Shown: positions 56,001-64,000 of the stretch, piece after piece
How the letters are laid out: each line of letters begins with the position of its first letter
Numbering within the stretch: position 1 is the first letter of the stretch
Source of the DNA: Desulfobulbaceae bacterium BRH_c16a
GTDB lineage: Bacteria > Desulfobacterota > Desulfobulbia > Desulfobulbales > Desulfocapsaceae
Assembly (NCBI GenBank): GCA_000961725.1
Contig: LADS01000045.1
Span: 17,846 to 81,845 of the forward strand
DNA length: 64,000 nt
Direction of reading: 5' to 3'
Notes under the pieces: generated by a model
The model's database searches: none
What the model saw: the letters and a program-made list of their open reading frames with translations, nothing else
Told to the model about the DNA's origin: nothing
Position numbers and translations under genes: made by a program

Positions 56001-56040
56001 CATGTGCTCCTTGGTCGGATTGTTTGATACGCTCTTTTTT

Positions 56041-56143
56041 ATGTATATACATTTTCCGATCATTTTACCATCCAGTGGTTGTATATACAAGTTCTTTCAA
56101 ATATGACGATTCAAGTTGATTAATTGTATTTTTGTATATACAT
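56041..56143. promoter_or_regulatory. Three HutC-type operators in the divergent hut promoter region
   Basis: ATGTATATACAT (56041-56052), TTGTATATACAA (56079-56090) and TTGTATATACAT (56132-56143) share the perfect palindrome TGTATATACA, the known HutC (GntR) site core. They lie between hutU (start 56000) and hutH (start 56228), so HutC encoded at 57763-58524 can repress both directions. Confidence 0.85.
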
Positions 56144-56227
56144 TTGGCAGATTACAAAAGCGGTGCCTGAAAGCTCCGGCAATACCGGCCTCCGGGCAGA
56201 ACAAATAATTCGAAGAAAAGAGGGACC

Positions 56228-57766
56228 ATGACCACCGAGATACTCATCCACCCCGGCAAACTCACCCTGGCGCAACTGCGTCGGATCGCCAAAAATCCTG
56301 TCACGGTAAGTCTTGCGGAAAACTGCAAGGAGGACATTCAGGCCTCGGTGCAGACGGTCAGAAATCTTATCGATCAGGGGCGGGTCATTTACGGCATCAA
56401 CACCGGTTTCGGCCTGCTGGCCAAGACCATAATTCCGGAAGGCGAACTCGAACATCTGCAGCGCGCCATCGTTCTCTCCCATGCGGCGGGAGTCGGGGCT
56501 TTCATGAAGGAATCGACGGTTCGGCTGATGATGGTCCTGAAAATCAACAGTCTGGCCAGAGGTTATTCGGGCATCCGGCTCGAAGTGATAGATGCCCTGA
56601 GCAGCCTGGTGAATGCCGGCGTCTATCCATGCATTCCGCAGAAGGGCTCGGTCGGGGCCTCCGGCGATCTGGCCCCGCTTGCCCACATGAGCACCGTGCT
56701 GCTCGGCGAGGGTGAGGTCTTTTATCAGGGGCAACGCTTGTCGGGTGCGGAAGGGTTGAATCACGCCGGGCTCAGTCCGATAACGCTTGGGCCAAAAGAA
56801 GGGTTGGCCCTGTTGAACGGCACCCAGGCCTCCACCGCCTTTGCCCTTGAAGGGCTCTTTGCCGCCGAGGATCTGTTTGCCGCCGCTTTAGTTTCCGGCA
56901 GCCTCAGCGTTGAAGCGGCGCTCGGCAGCCGCCGGCCATTCGATCCACGTATTCACGAGGTACGGGGACACCGGGCGCAGATCGATGTGGCGGCCGCCTA
57001 TCGCCTGCTCCTCGCCCACAGTGAAATAGAAGTTTCCCACGAGAATTGCGAGGCAGTACAGGATCCCTATTCCCTCCGCTGCCAGCCCCAGGTGATGGGT
57101 GCCTGCCTTAATCAGATCCGCGATGCGGCGGCAGTAATCGGCACGGAAGCCAATGCCGTTTCCGATAATCCTTTAGTCTTCGCCGCTGAAAGCGACATCC
57201 TGTCGGGAGGCAATTTTCACGCCGAGCCGATAGCCATGGCCGCCGACAATCTCGCCCTGGCAATCGCCGAAATCGGCGCCCTGTCGGAGCGGAGAATGGC
57301 GCTCCTGATCGATTCCCATATGTCCAAGCTGCCGCCCTTTCTGGTCGAAAAAGGCGGCCTCAACTCCGGCTTCATGATCGCCCAGGTAACCGCCGCAGCG
57401 CTCGCCAGCGAGAACAAATCACTTGCTCATCCGGCATCGGTCGACAGTTTGCCAACCTCCGCCAACCAGGAGGACCATGTCTCGATGGCCACTTTTGCCG
57501 CCAGAAGGCTTTCGGAAATGGCCGAGAACACCGCCGGAGTACTGGCGATCGAGCTGCTCGCCGCCTGCCAGGGCCTCGATTTCCGCGCCCCCCTCAAATC
57601 TTCGCCGCTGCTGGAAACCGCCAAGGCCAAAGTGAGGAAAGTCGTGACGTTCTACGATCAGGATCGGTACTTTGCGCCGGATATCCAGAAGTCTCAGGAG
57701 CTTATTCAGTCGGGGGCCTTCAACCCTCTGGTCGGCACCGATCTGTTGCCAAGTTTTGCGGGATGA
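56228..57766 (+). CDS. hutH: Histidine ammonia-lyase
   Basis: The 512-residue enzyme deaminates L-histidine to urocanate. The MIO cofactor tripeptide Ala-Ser-Gly sits in [16 protein letters not shown] near residue 144. Other features are [19 protein letters not shown] (catalytic Tyr), [31 protein letters not shown] and SADQEDHVSM-like [13 protein letters not shown]. Start ATG has GAAAAGAGGGACC upstream. The stop overlaps hutC (ATGA). Confidence 0.97.
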   Translation: MTTEILIHPGKLTLAQLRRIAKNPVTVSLAENCKEDIQASVQTVRNLIDQGRVIYGINTGFGLLAKTIIPEGELEHLQRAIVLSHAAGVGAFMKESTVRLMMVLKINSLARGYSGIRLEVIDALSSLVNAGVYPCIPQKGSVGASGDLAPLAHMSTVLLGEGEVFYQGQRLSGAEGLNHAGLSPITLGPKEGLALLNGTQASTAFALEGLFAAEDLFAAALVSGSLSVEAALGSRRPFDPRIHEVRGHRAQIDVAAAYRLLLAHSEIEVSHENCEAVQDPYSLRCQPQVMGACLNQIRDAAAVIGTEANAVSDNPLVFAAESDILSGGNFHAEPIAMAADNLALAIAEIGALSERRMALLIDSHMSKLPPFLVEKGGLNSGFMIAQVTAAALASENKSLAHPASVDSLPTSANQEDHVSMATFAARRLSEMAENTAGVLAIELLAACQGLDFRAPLKSSPLLETAKAKVRKVVTFYDQDRYFAPDIQKSQELIQSGAFNPLVGTDLLPSFAG

Positions 57767-58524
57767 TCGACATGCGAAAATCAGTACAAGAGCCGGTCGA
57801 TTTGCCCCTGTACCAACAGGTCAAAGACTATATCCTCGAATTAATCAACAGCGGAAAACTCCGCCCCGGCATGCGGATCGAATCGGAGGCCGAACTGGTC
57901 GCCGGCCTGAACGTCTCGCGGATGACCGTCAACCGCGCCCTCCGCGAACTGACCGCCGAAGGGCGGCTCTGCCGCAGGCAGGGGCAGGGCACCTTTGTTG
58001 CGGTCAAAAAACCACAGGCAGCCTTGTTTACCATCCAGTCGATTGCCGACGAGATTCGGGAGCGAGGCGGCTTGTATTCATGCAGCATTCATCTTCTCCA
58101 GGAAGAAAAGGCCAGGCCCTCTCTTGCCGCGGCCATGGACCTGGCCCCCTACGCCCCGGTGTTCCATGCCATTATCCTCCACAAAGAAAACAATGTGCCG
58201 ATCCAGCTCGCCTGCCGACATATTCGTCCCGAGATTGCCCCGCACTTTCTCGAGCAGGATTTTACCGAAGTGACCGTCAGCGAGTATCTGCTCGGCATCG
58301 CCCCGGTCACCGCAATCGAGCATATCGTAGAGGCTTTAATTCCCGAACCCTGGATCAGGGACCTGCTGGAAATCAACAGTTCGGAACCTTGCCTTGCCCT
58401 CCATCGCAAAACCTGGGTCGGTGAAAAGATCGCCACCAGCAGTACCTTCTACTCGCCGGGCTCCCGCTATACTCTGGGTGGCACATTCACCCCGACATCG
58501 CCGGGCAGTATCGGCGTGATGTGA
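57763..58524 (+). CDS. hutC: Histidine utilization repressor HutC (GntR family)
   Basis: The 253-residue protein has an N-terminal GntR winged helix ([51 protein letters not shown]) and a C-terminal UTRA effector domain (about residues 95-245; [37 protein letters not shown]). HutC proteins bind urocanate and release TGTATATACA operators. It is translationally coupled to hutH. An ATG three codons later is an alternative start. Confidence 0.95.
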   Translation: MIDMRKSVQEPVDLPLYQQVKDYILELINSGKLRPGMRIESEAELVAGLNVSRMTVNRALRELTAEGRLCRRQGQGTFVAVKKPQAALFTIQSIADEIRERGGLYSCSIHLLQEEKARPSLAAAMDLAPYAPVFHAIILHKENNVPIQLACRHIRPEIAPHFLEQDFTEVTVSEYLLGIAPVTAIEHIVEALIPEPWIRDLLEINSSEPCLALHRKTWVGEKIATSSTFYSPGSRYTLGGTFTPTSPGSIGVM

Positions 58525-58551
58525 GCAGGGAGCTTAGCCCACGGATTTCCC

Positions 58552-59411
58552 TCAGGAGTCGGTTCCGTTCTCGCCGCCAGCAGAATGCAGGGAGTCGGGA
58601 AGAGGACCGCTCCGCTCATTTCGAAACCAGCGCAGAGACATGCAGGACAATCCAGCATCAATTTTTTCGATCTCTTCAGTTTTGACGGGTACAATCGAAT
58701 AACCTTGCTTTGCAAGCATTTCAATTGTGCGTTGGTATTTCGCGCCTACTAGAACCGATTCGTTTATTCGCACTATGTTTGCTGCCGGTTCTTCTCCATC
58801 CGGCACCACTATGTTACGAAATTCATGGAAAAAACCTGACTGTGCCATGCGACTGGTAACCAAGATCGTCTCTTCATCCAGAAGCGAGCATTCTGTTTTG
58901 AAATGCAGGACACCCTCGGGTGTATTCATTATCTCGCCTTTATATCCAATGGTTCTTAGACATTCTATAAGTGCAGTTGCTCCCGCTCGATCAGTCCTCT
59001 GAGAAAGGCCGATAAGCACCGATTTCGGTGTCACCAATACGTCGCCACCACAGCATGACAGAACTGTGGCAACTCCAGCACGGTATCGAACACATCGCGC
59101 AACGCAGGTGAGATTGCCTGCGTTTCACCCTGCCGCGAGGTCGCTCCGGATCTCAGCAGCACGGCCCCTTCTGTAAAAACCAGCGCTGGATCCTCAACAA
59201 AGATTGAATCCGGGAAAGCCTCAAGTTCAGGCAGAACCTTAACTTCCATTCCAACAGCTTCGAGAGCTGTGATATAGGCCTCATGTTCTGCTTTGAGTTC
59301 GTGAAAGTCAGGATCGCCGTGGTCTTTGCCACGCAAGCCGCGAACGACTGAGGCAGAGGGAGTTCTTACGATTGCTGAATTGAATTGATAACAAGACTTG
59401 GAAATTGGCAT
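58552..59411 (-). pseudogene. Dimethylargininase/arginine-deiminase-family gene with a frameshift
   Basis: Two abutting minus frames form one protein. The first (59411 down to about 59050) begins MPISKSCYQFNSAIVRTPSA and holds IFVEDPALVFTEGAVLLRSG. The second continues GGDVLVTPKSVLIGLSQRTD (frame without its own start) and ends IDAGLSCMSLRWFRNE with the catalytic Cys. The join needs one extra base near 59050. The family hydrolyses N-methylated arginine or related guanidines. The active-site regions are intact on both sides, so either a recent mutation or a sequence error is possible. It converges on hutC. Confidence 0.8.
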
Positions 59412-59426
59412 TTGTTTTTGTGTTAT

Positions 59427-59915
59427 TCAAGGTTGTGATAGGTTGTAATTCAGCTTTTGGCACAACTGCTCAATAAACCCTATCTGGCCGCTGACAATTT
59501 TCTTCTTTGCTCTGTCTATTGTAAACCATCCTGCGCGATCAACTTCTGCAAATTCAGCCTGTTTCCCGGATTTCGGAGGCCACTCCATGCAAAATGTATT
59601 GCTTCTCATTGCACTTGGATCACAGTCGCCTTCGAATGCCCATGCGCTTATTACCTTTCGACTCGGCTGCTTTACTGGTTCCAGTTGTATGAACTTTTCT
59701 GCAATTGCTTCAAAGCCGGTCTCTTCCTTAAACTCACGCCTGGCGGCCTCAAATGCAGATTCGTCTTCCTGATATTCGCCTTTAGGAATAGACCAGGCCC
59801 CCTCATCCTTTTTCGTCCAATAAGGACCTCCAGGGTGAACCAGAAAAACTTCCAGCCCTAAATCAAAAGAGCGAAACATTAATAATCCTGAACTATTCCG
59901 CGACCTATCAGGCAT
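59427..59915 (-). CDS. NUDIX hydrolase
   Basis: This 162-residue protein has a complete Nudix box (GX5EX7REUXEEXGU) in GEYQEDESAFEAARREFKEE plus TGF, near residues 46-68. SGLLMFRSFDLGLEVFLVHP and AWSIPKGEY precede it, resembling the DNA mismatch/housecleaning (AP4A-like) small Nudix group. The substrate is unknown. Its start overlaps the end of the methyltransferase gene by 8 bp. Confidence 0.88.
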   Translation of the reverse strand: MPDRSRNSSGLLMFRSFDLGLEVFLVHPGGPYWTKKDEGAWSIPKGEYQEDESAFEAARREFKEETGFEAIAEKFIQLEPVKQPSRKVISAWAFEGDCDPSAMRSNTFCMEWPPKSGKQAEFAEVDRAGWFTIDRAKKKIVSGQIGFIEQLCQKLNYNLSQP

Positions 59916-60498
59916 TCTTCACCCACTGAAAAACACGCATTGGCGGAATATTGAGCAGTTCCATTGAAATCTGCCCTGATCCCAGGAAAGGCCGGCACAG
60001 AGCAGCAACCTGACTATTCACCTGGTATGCCACGAAGCGTCCGTTTGGCGGGAGCAGAGATGAAACTGCCTCGATAATTTGAGATCCGGCGCTATGACTC
60101 ATGGTAGAAAAAGGGATACCGGAAACTATTGCATTGGGAGGATCCAGGTCATATCGGGAAATTGCTTCCTTGATTTCAATCGCGCTACCCTGGTGCGCTA
60201 TGAGTCGTTTGTCTTCAATTATGCTCACCAACCTGTTAAAATGCGGATTAATTTCGATGCTCAGAAGCTTGGCGTGCCGCGGCATCGCACGCAGTATTGC
60301 ACGAGTGATACCTCCTGTCCCGGGGCCTAATTCTATAATAACATCAACTGAAGCAGCCCCTGCGGCCTCAACAATTCGCCGCTCCAGGAAACGAGAGCTT
60401 GGGATAATCGACCCGATCTGGAGCGGGTGTTTCAAAAACTCCTTAATGAAAAGCAGGTGACCGTTCACTTTGAAATTATTTGTTTTCTCGTTAGACAT
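59908..60498 (-). CDS. Class I SAM-dependent methyltransferase (phospholipid/rRNA-dimethylase-like)
   Basis: This 196-residue protein has SAM motif I DVIIELGPGTGGITRAIL and the acidic strand LLSIEINPHFNRLV. GSIIPSSRFLERRIVEAA at the N-terminus and VSGIPFSTMSHSAGSQIIEA are typical of the PmtA-like phospholipid N-methyltransferase/KsgA-like group in bacteria. The substrate cannot be fixed from sequence alone. It is translationally linked to the Nudix gene. Confidence 0.82.
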   Translation of the reverse strand: MSNEKTNNFKVNGHLLFIKEFLKHPLQIGSIIPSSRFLERRIVEAAGAASVDVIIELGPGTGGITRAILRAMPRHAKLLSIEINPHFNRLVSIIEDKRLIAHQGSAIEIKEAISRYDLDPPNAIVSGIPFSTMSHSAGSQIIEAVSSLLPPNGRFVAYQVNSQVAALCRPFLGSGQISMELLNIPPMRVFQWVKNA

Positions 60499-60594
60499 CC
60501 GGATAATCCCTTGGTTTCTACCGTATTGAAATTAGAGAATAATTAAAAGTGGCCTTGACATAGGTTATGTGTATTTGAAAAATAACTGGAGTAT

Positions 60595-61049
60595 CTACAA
60601 CTCCTTGGTCATAAAGACGCTGTATGGGTCTTCTTTGTAATCCGCAAATGGCCCACAATAAATGAATCCAAAACCGGCATAGAGCCTCCTGGCAGCCTGG
60701 AAGGCATCCATTGATCCCGTTTCAGGCTTACCCGCCGATAGCAACGCCGCCTCGCTTCATCTAATATGTGCTGAAGTAGTCGCTTTGCAACTCCTTTTCT
60801 TAAATGTGACAATGCGGTCCGCATCGATTTTATCTCTGCATGCCGATCATCGAGTTCTTTAAGCGCTCCAAAGCCAGCCAGTTCATCTCCCTCCCATGCA
60901 CTCCAGAATGTAATCTCCTGTTTTCGCAACGCTTCAATATTGAGAGCGTGTATGCTTTCAGGTGGAGAATGCAGTGTCATACTGTGAAGATGCTCCCTCA
61001 ATAGTTCGGCAACTTCAGTTCCGGTCAGATCATCTTTTATAATTTCCAT
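60595..61049 (-). pseudogene. GNAT N-acetyltransferase with a frameshift
   Basis: From the ATG at 61049 (GAGGA upstream) the frame gives a normal GNAT N-terminal half (MEIIKDDLTGTEVAELLREH, FWSAWEGDELAGFGALKEL, AEIKSMRTALSHLRKGVAKR with the acetyl-CoA loop). Near 60724 it leaves the conserved track. Restoring one base gives [20 protein letters not shown] and [16 protein letters not shown], the expected family ending, with a stop at 60595. The uncorrected frame ends at 60609 with an unrelated tail. Confidence 0.8.
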
Positions 61050-61177
61050 CAATCCTCATTCTCTACGGGCTATGCATCTTTTGTTCAGTCTGGCAAAAAT
61101 AGCCAAAAAAATTGCTCTTAGTCCCAGGCAAAAGCTTGCAACTGAGCCAATAGATCAGGGACAACCTGCACGTCAAA

Positions 61178-61582
61178 TTATCCTGCCCCTCCTATTCGAC
61201 AAACGATGAGGGTTTCGTCAAAATCTTTCGCTTTGAATTTGCGACCAAATGGAATTTTATTGCTTGATTCTGATCCTGACATTATTGGTACCGATTCAAC
61301 AATAATGTTGTCTTTTATCAAAAGGAGGGTGAACGAAGCGTTTATGTAAATAGTATAGCCCCGCAACACTCCCTCCCCAATAACTTCATATTCATCGTCT
61401 TCTTTTGTTACTTTATATGATATTGAAATATCGTTGTCTTCTCTGAAGCATTGTGAAGATAGGTCGCATACTCCCTTGGTGTCTGGTGGTACTTTTATAC
61501 CTACGTAAGAACATCCGCCCATCATCACTATCACCAAGATTGGTAATAGAGCTTTTATTCGGCCGCCAATCGTTTGAACCAT
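61178..61582 (-). CDS. Putative lipoprotein, unknown
   Basis: The protein is 134 residues from the ATG at 61582 (GGAGGAG upstream; the frame extends to 61606). An N-terminal hydrophobic helix ends in a lipobox-like VMMGGC, so Cys near residue 24 may be lipidated. The mature part is acidic and beta-rich (ISISYKVTKEDDEYEVIGEG) with three further Cys. I do not recognise a family. Base composition is more AT-rich than the left part of the window. Confidence 0.65.
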   Translation of the reverse strand: MVQTIGGRIKALLPILVIVMMGGCSYVGIKVPPDTKGVCDLSSQCFREDNDISISYKVTKEDDEYEVIGEGVLRGYTIYINASFTLLLIKDNIIVESVPIMSGSESSNKIPFGRKFKAKDFDETLIVCRIGGAG

Positions 61583-61732
61583 TTCTCTCCTCCTGAGATT
61601 GAACAATATTCTTTTACGAATTCGGTGATTCTGAATCTTCCTTAATCGGATCTCCCGAAGTATCGCAGTGTTTCATTGGCAGCCATAGATGTAAATTTCC
61701 TGTCAGTTACGCCGTAAGGGAGGGTCGTATGC

Positions 61733-62254
61733 TCATCGATCGTCAGTTACTGACTGATATGGCGGAAGAGACTCATTTCTGCCTGTGAGTATGGCAGCTA
61801 TCTTGTGATAGTAGTCTTTCTCTTCCTGGGTGAAGCGTTCGGTAAGGCCATAGGGATATTTAGTCACCGAACTTGAGGCAATATCGAGGCAGGTATTAAG
61901 GATACCTAGACAGGTACGTTCGGCATTAGCGGGATTTATTTGATCAAGGCGGACTGGGGCAATGACTTCCTGTATCGTGTCAAGAAGTTCCTGGCCGGGA
62001 CGGTTGTCAAGAAATGAGCGAATCAATTCCTTAGCTTCCTTATGTTCAAGGACCCTGCAACCGGCAAGTCGATTGATAGAGTCGACATGATGGTTGAGAT
62101 AGCTGAAAAGTATTTCTCGCTCGCCCTCCTGAACTGAACCGTCTGCCCAAGCCATTTCACAAAGAAGGACAAGGTCTATGAGGTAAATTTCTTTATTTTG
62201 AATTCCTACCTGGGAAAGTTTTTCTACTGCATCGGCAAAACTGAGTGGCGACAT
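61733..62254 (-). CDS. TerB-like (tellurite-resistance/co-chaperone-fold) protein
   Basis: This 173-residue, all-helical protein has a TerB-like core: IYLIDLVLLCEMAWADGSVQ with EGEREILFSYL after it, the typical acidic metal-binding pattern of the TerB fold, then further helices (ECTCLGILNTCL-like AERTCLGILNTCLDIA). The family occurs near stress and membrane-associated functions, and its role here is unknown. The nearest clear gene is the TfoX-like pseudogene upstream. Confidence 0.6.
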   Translation of the reverse strand: MSPLSFADAVEKLSQVGIQNKEIYLIDLVLLCEMAWADGSVQEGEREILFSYLNHHVDSINRLAGCRVLEHKEAKELIRSFLDNRPGQELLDTIQEVIAPVRLDQINPANAERTCLGILNTCLDIASSSVTKYPYGLTERFTQEEKDYYHKIAAILTGRNESLPPYQSVTDDR

Positions 62255-62426
62255 TTTTTCCTCTTCCTTTCAAACGCTGGAAATTTGGGCCTTCCCTTTA
62301 TTCTGCAACCGCGCCCGAGAGAGAGCGGACTCACTAACCTAGGCAAAAACACCACTTCCCCGGCCAACTGGTGTGATGTCATCCCAACGGCCCCACCAAC
62401 AAGACCAGGGGCAATGTGAAATTTCA

Positions 62427-62755
62427 TTATTTTGGTGGCAGAGATTTGGTAAATTGCAGACAAATATGCACCCAATAGATAAGTCTTCATCTTCAGCTAT
62501 TCCCTCGGGTTCTACATAGACCATCCCTTTCATTGGCTTGCCGGTAAAATCCATTTCTTTAACATGTTTTTTCGACAGACTTTTTTCATAGTTTTCTGCG
62601 CCTACACGGGCCATAAGTTTTTCACCTGCAACTCCGCAACACATGTGCTTGGAAACCATGAAACAGAGTCCGCCGAACATTTTCTTTTCCTCGACTTTAT
62701 CTTGATCCCGTAAAATATCCCGCAATCGTTCTGCAAGTCCTTTATCGTAGGCCAT
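62427..62755 (-). pseudogene. TfoX N-terminal-domain protein with a frameshift
   Basis: The ATG at 62755 (GAGGAC upstream) opens a TfoX_N domain: MAYDKGLAERLRDILRDQDK, EEKKMFGGLCFMVSKHMCCG and MKGMVYVEPEGIAEDEDL. Near 62478 one base is missing; restoring it gives YWVHICLQFTKSLPPK and a stop at 62427, the normal family ending. Uncorrected, translation runs to 62339 with an unrelated tail. The protein family is small (about 110 residues) and linked by name to competence regulation. Confidence 0.8.
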
Positions 62756-63002
62756 AACCGTCCTCGCTGTATCGTCCCCCAAGCGTCACAAAGGGCCGGA
62801 ACAATATGTTATATATTTAATTTCTCCACGGAGAGCTCTTTCCATCGCATTATTGCGGTCAATGGCTGGATATGCCTTCAGCATGTCTAACACAAAACAT
62901 TGCGAAATTCTTCTTGAAAGAGTAGTTTTCATAGCTAAAAGCCTTGGAAATTATGACTTTTTGTCATTATCAAAAAACTGAACTGCCAAAGGAGGTCTCG
63001 TT

Positions 63003-63401
63003 ATGAAAAAAATTGTCGTTGCCCTTCTATCTGCCCTGGTCATCCCGACTGTCGCTTTTGCTGCCTCGACTATGCGTGATGGCTACTGGGAGATGACCAC
63101 CACCATGGAAATGCCCGGCATGCCTATGCAGATTCCACCTACACAGATGAAGCATTGCTTTACCAAGGAAGATGTTGCGGATCAGAAAAAAGTTATAGCC
63201 GGTAACGATGACTGTACCGTTACGGATTTAAAAGAAACCGGCAATAAAGTTGCCTGGAAAATGAAATGTAAAGGTGTCGGTGAATCCAGTGGTGAGACTG
63301 TTTTCGATGGAGATTCTTTCGAAACGAAAATGAAGATGCAGGCTGAAGGGCAGGAAATGAACATGAATGTCAAGGCAAGACGGTTGGGTGAATGTCAGTA
63401 A
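63003..63401 (+). CDS. DUF3617 domain-containing secreted protein
   Basis: This 132-residue protein has a signal peptide (MKKIVVALLSALVIPTVAFA, cut before AST). The mature part matches DUF3617: RDGYWEMTTTMEMPGMPMQI, MKHCFTKEDVADQKK, CTVTDLKETGNKVAWKMKC and a final RRLGEC. Cys residues probably form two disulfides. The function is unknown and it is likely periplasmic. GGAGG precedes the ATG. Confidence 0.88.
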   Translation: MKKIVVALLSALVIPTVAFAASTMRDGYWEMTTTMEMPGMPMQIPPTQMKHCFTKEDVADQKKVIAGNDDCTVTDLKETGNKVAWKMKCKGVGESSGETVFDGDSFETKMKMQAEGQEMNMNVKARRLGECQ

Positions 63402-63618
63402 TTAGTGCCTGAATGGAAACCACAAAAGAACCGGAAAAACAAGCTGATGCCAACGATACCCACAAGCGAAGAAAATGAGCGCGGAGAGCACGGCGGATGC
63501 CGAATGATAATGTAAGCTGCTGATTGTTATGGTATATTCTTTTCGGGCTAAATAATTCAGCAGGGCTCTGACCGGCTCAAATGTCAGCAAGGACAAATCT
63601 TCGTCGGGTGAAAAATTC

Positions 63619-64000
63619 ATGCGTAGAGTAATCGAACCACAAATGAAGTTGGGTGAACTGGCAATCGCCGACATAAAGCTGGACCCAAAATCACGCGATG
63701 ATATTCCGCAAATCCTCCGCGGACTCCAGCATATATACACCACGCCTGAACTGCGCGGAGCGGTATTTGCCATTTTGGCAGAGGTTTTGCCTGTGCATCA
63801 AATCGAGGGAAAAACCGTCAAGGCCGATCCCAACAACGGTCGTCCCGGCATGACCCAGTGGCAGATACTGGTGCTGGGGGTACTCAGATTGGGGCTCAAT
63901 GCCGATTATGATCGTATCCTGGAGTTGGCCAACGAACATAAGACCCTCCGGAAAATGCTTGGTCACAGTGATTGGGCGGCAGAGAAGCTGTATAATTTAC
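63619..64000 (+). CDS. ISNCY-type transposase, N-terminal part (runs off window)
   Basis: The frame is open from the ATG at 63619 to the window end (127 codons). It reads MRRVIEPQMKLGELAIADIK, then SRDDIPQILRGLQHIYTTPE, NNGRPGMTQWQILVLGVLRL and EHKTLRKMLGHSDW, which I recognise as the N-terminal region of ISNCY-family (IS1202-like) transposases. The right end of the element lies outside the window; its left end cannot be fixed, but must lie after 63401. Confidence 0.8.
   Translation, partial: MRRVIEPQMKLGELAIADIKLDPKSRDDIPQILRGLQHIYTTPELRGAVFAILAEVLPVHQIEGKTVKADPNNGRPGMTQWQILVLGVLRLGLNADYDRILELANEHKTLRKMLGHSDWAAEKLYNL

Noticed and set aside
59031..59060. Programmed ribosomal frameshift in the dimethylargininase-like gene
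   Set aside because: No slippery heptamer or downstream structure is evident, and the family is not known to use one.
58552..62755. Integron cassette array (short mixed-function genes on one strand)
   Set aside because: No attC-like core-site pairs (GTTRRRY/RYYYAAC) were found in the gaps, two genes overlap, and no integrase is present.

Overview
The window looks like a chromosomal segment of a Desulfobacterota (sulfate-reducer-like) bacterium, most plausibly Desulfobulbales. This is inference from gene content: LutB-LutA fusion iron-sulfur proteins of the organic-acid-oxidation type, a second complete lutABC set, a periplasmic [NiFe] hydrogenase with a full hyp set, a DUF401 permease, phosphate acetyltransferase and moderate GC. 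No rRNA or tRNA gene and no CRISPR array was seen.

Layout. 0-9.3 kb: the edge of a DUF401 permease gene, a hybrid sensor kinase and an NtrC-type activator, then a near-perfect sigma-54 promoter in front of lutC, a lutB-lutA fusion and a FadR-type repressor. This is a self-contained, two-way regulated lactate (or other 2-hydroxyacid) oxidation module. 9.3-15 kb: housekeeping and redox genes (chalcone-isomerase-like protein, Hsp33, an FMN 2-hydroxyacid oxidoreductase, citrate synthase, bacteriohemerythrin, a NifU/IscU-like scaffold). 15.1-21.5 kb (minus strand): one compact operon for a whole aerobic chain: CoxII with cytochrome c, a CoxI-CoxIII fusion, a small membrane protein, a Rieske protein, cytochrome b fused to cytochrome c, and a separate cytochrome c. 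Its Rieske protein has Asp where a cluster-ligand His is expected, and CoxI has Gln where the K-channel Lys is expected.

21.5-26.7 kb: a three-way-junction inverted repeat, a DUF1622 gene abutting a broken exoD relic, an orphan periplasmic binding protein, and a divergent serine dehydratase / ornithine-cyclodeaminase-family pair. 26.8-31.9 kb: lutABC translationally chained to an AI-2E-family transporter, then an EamA transporter. 31.9-37.6 kb: aspS, hisS, a nitronate-monooxygenase-like gene and a poly(A) polymerase/CCA-transferase gene. 38.4-48.6 kb: hyaABC-hypFCD-[149-bp inverted-repeat element]-hypE-hyaD-hypAB, preceded by a 780-bp leader holding six copies of TTGTGC/GCACAA and a candidate promoter. 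48.7-50.8 kb: pta. 51-58.5 kb: a complete histidine degradation locus (hutHC diverging from hutU-hutI-ftcD) with three HutC-type operators in the divergent gap.

58.5-64 kb is accessory in character: short, more AT-rich, mostly minus-strand genes (dimethylargininase-like, Nudix, methyltransferase, GNAT, lipoprotein, TerB-like, TfoX-like). Three of them carry an apparent single-base deletion, and the window ends inside an ISNCY-type transposase gene.

Together the genes describe an organism that oxidises lactate-type acids, hydrogen, serine and histidine, conserves energy through acetyl phosphate, and also carries an unusual terminal oxidase chain.
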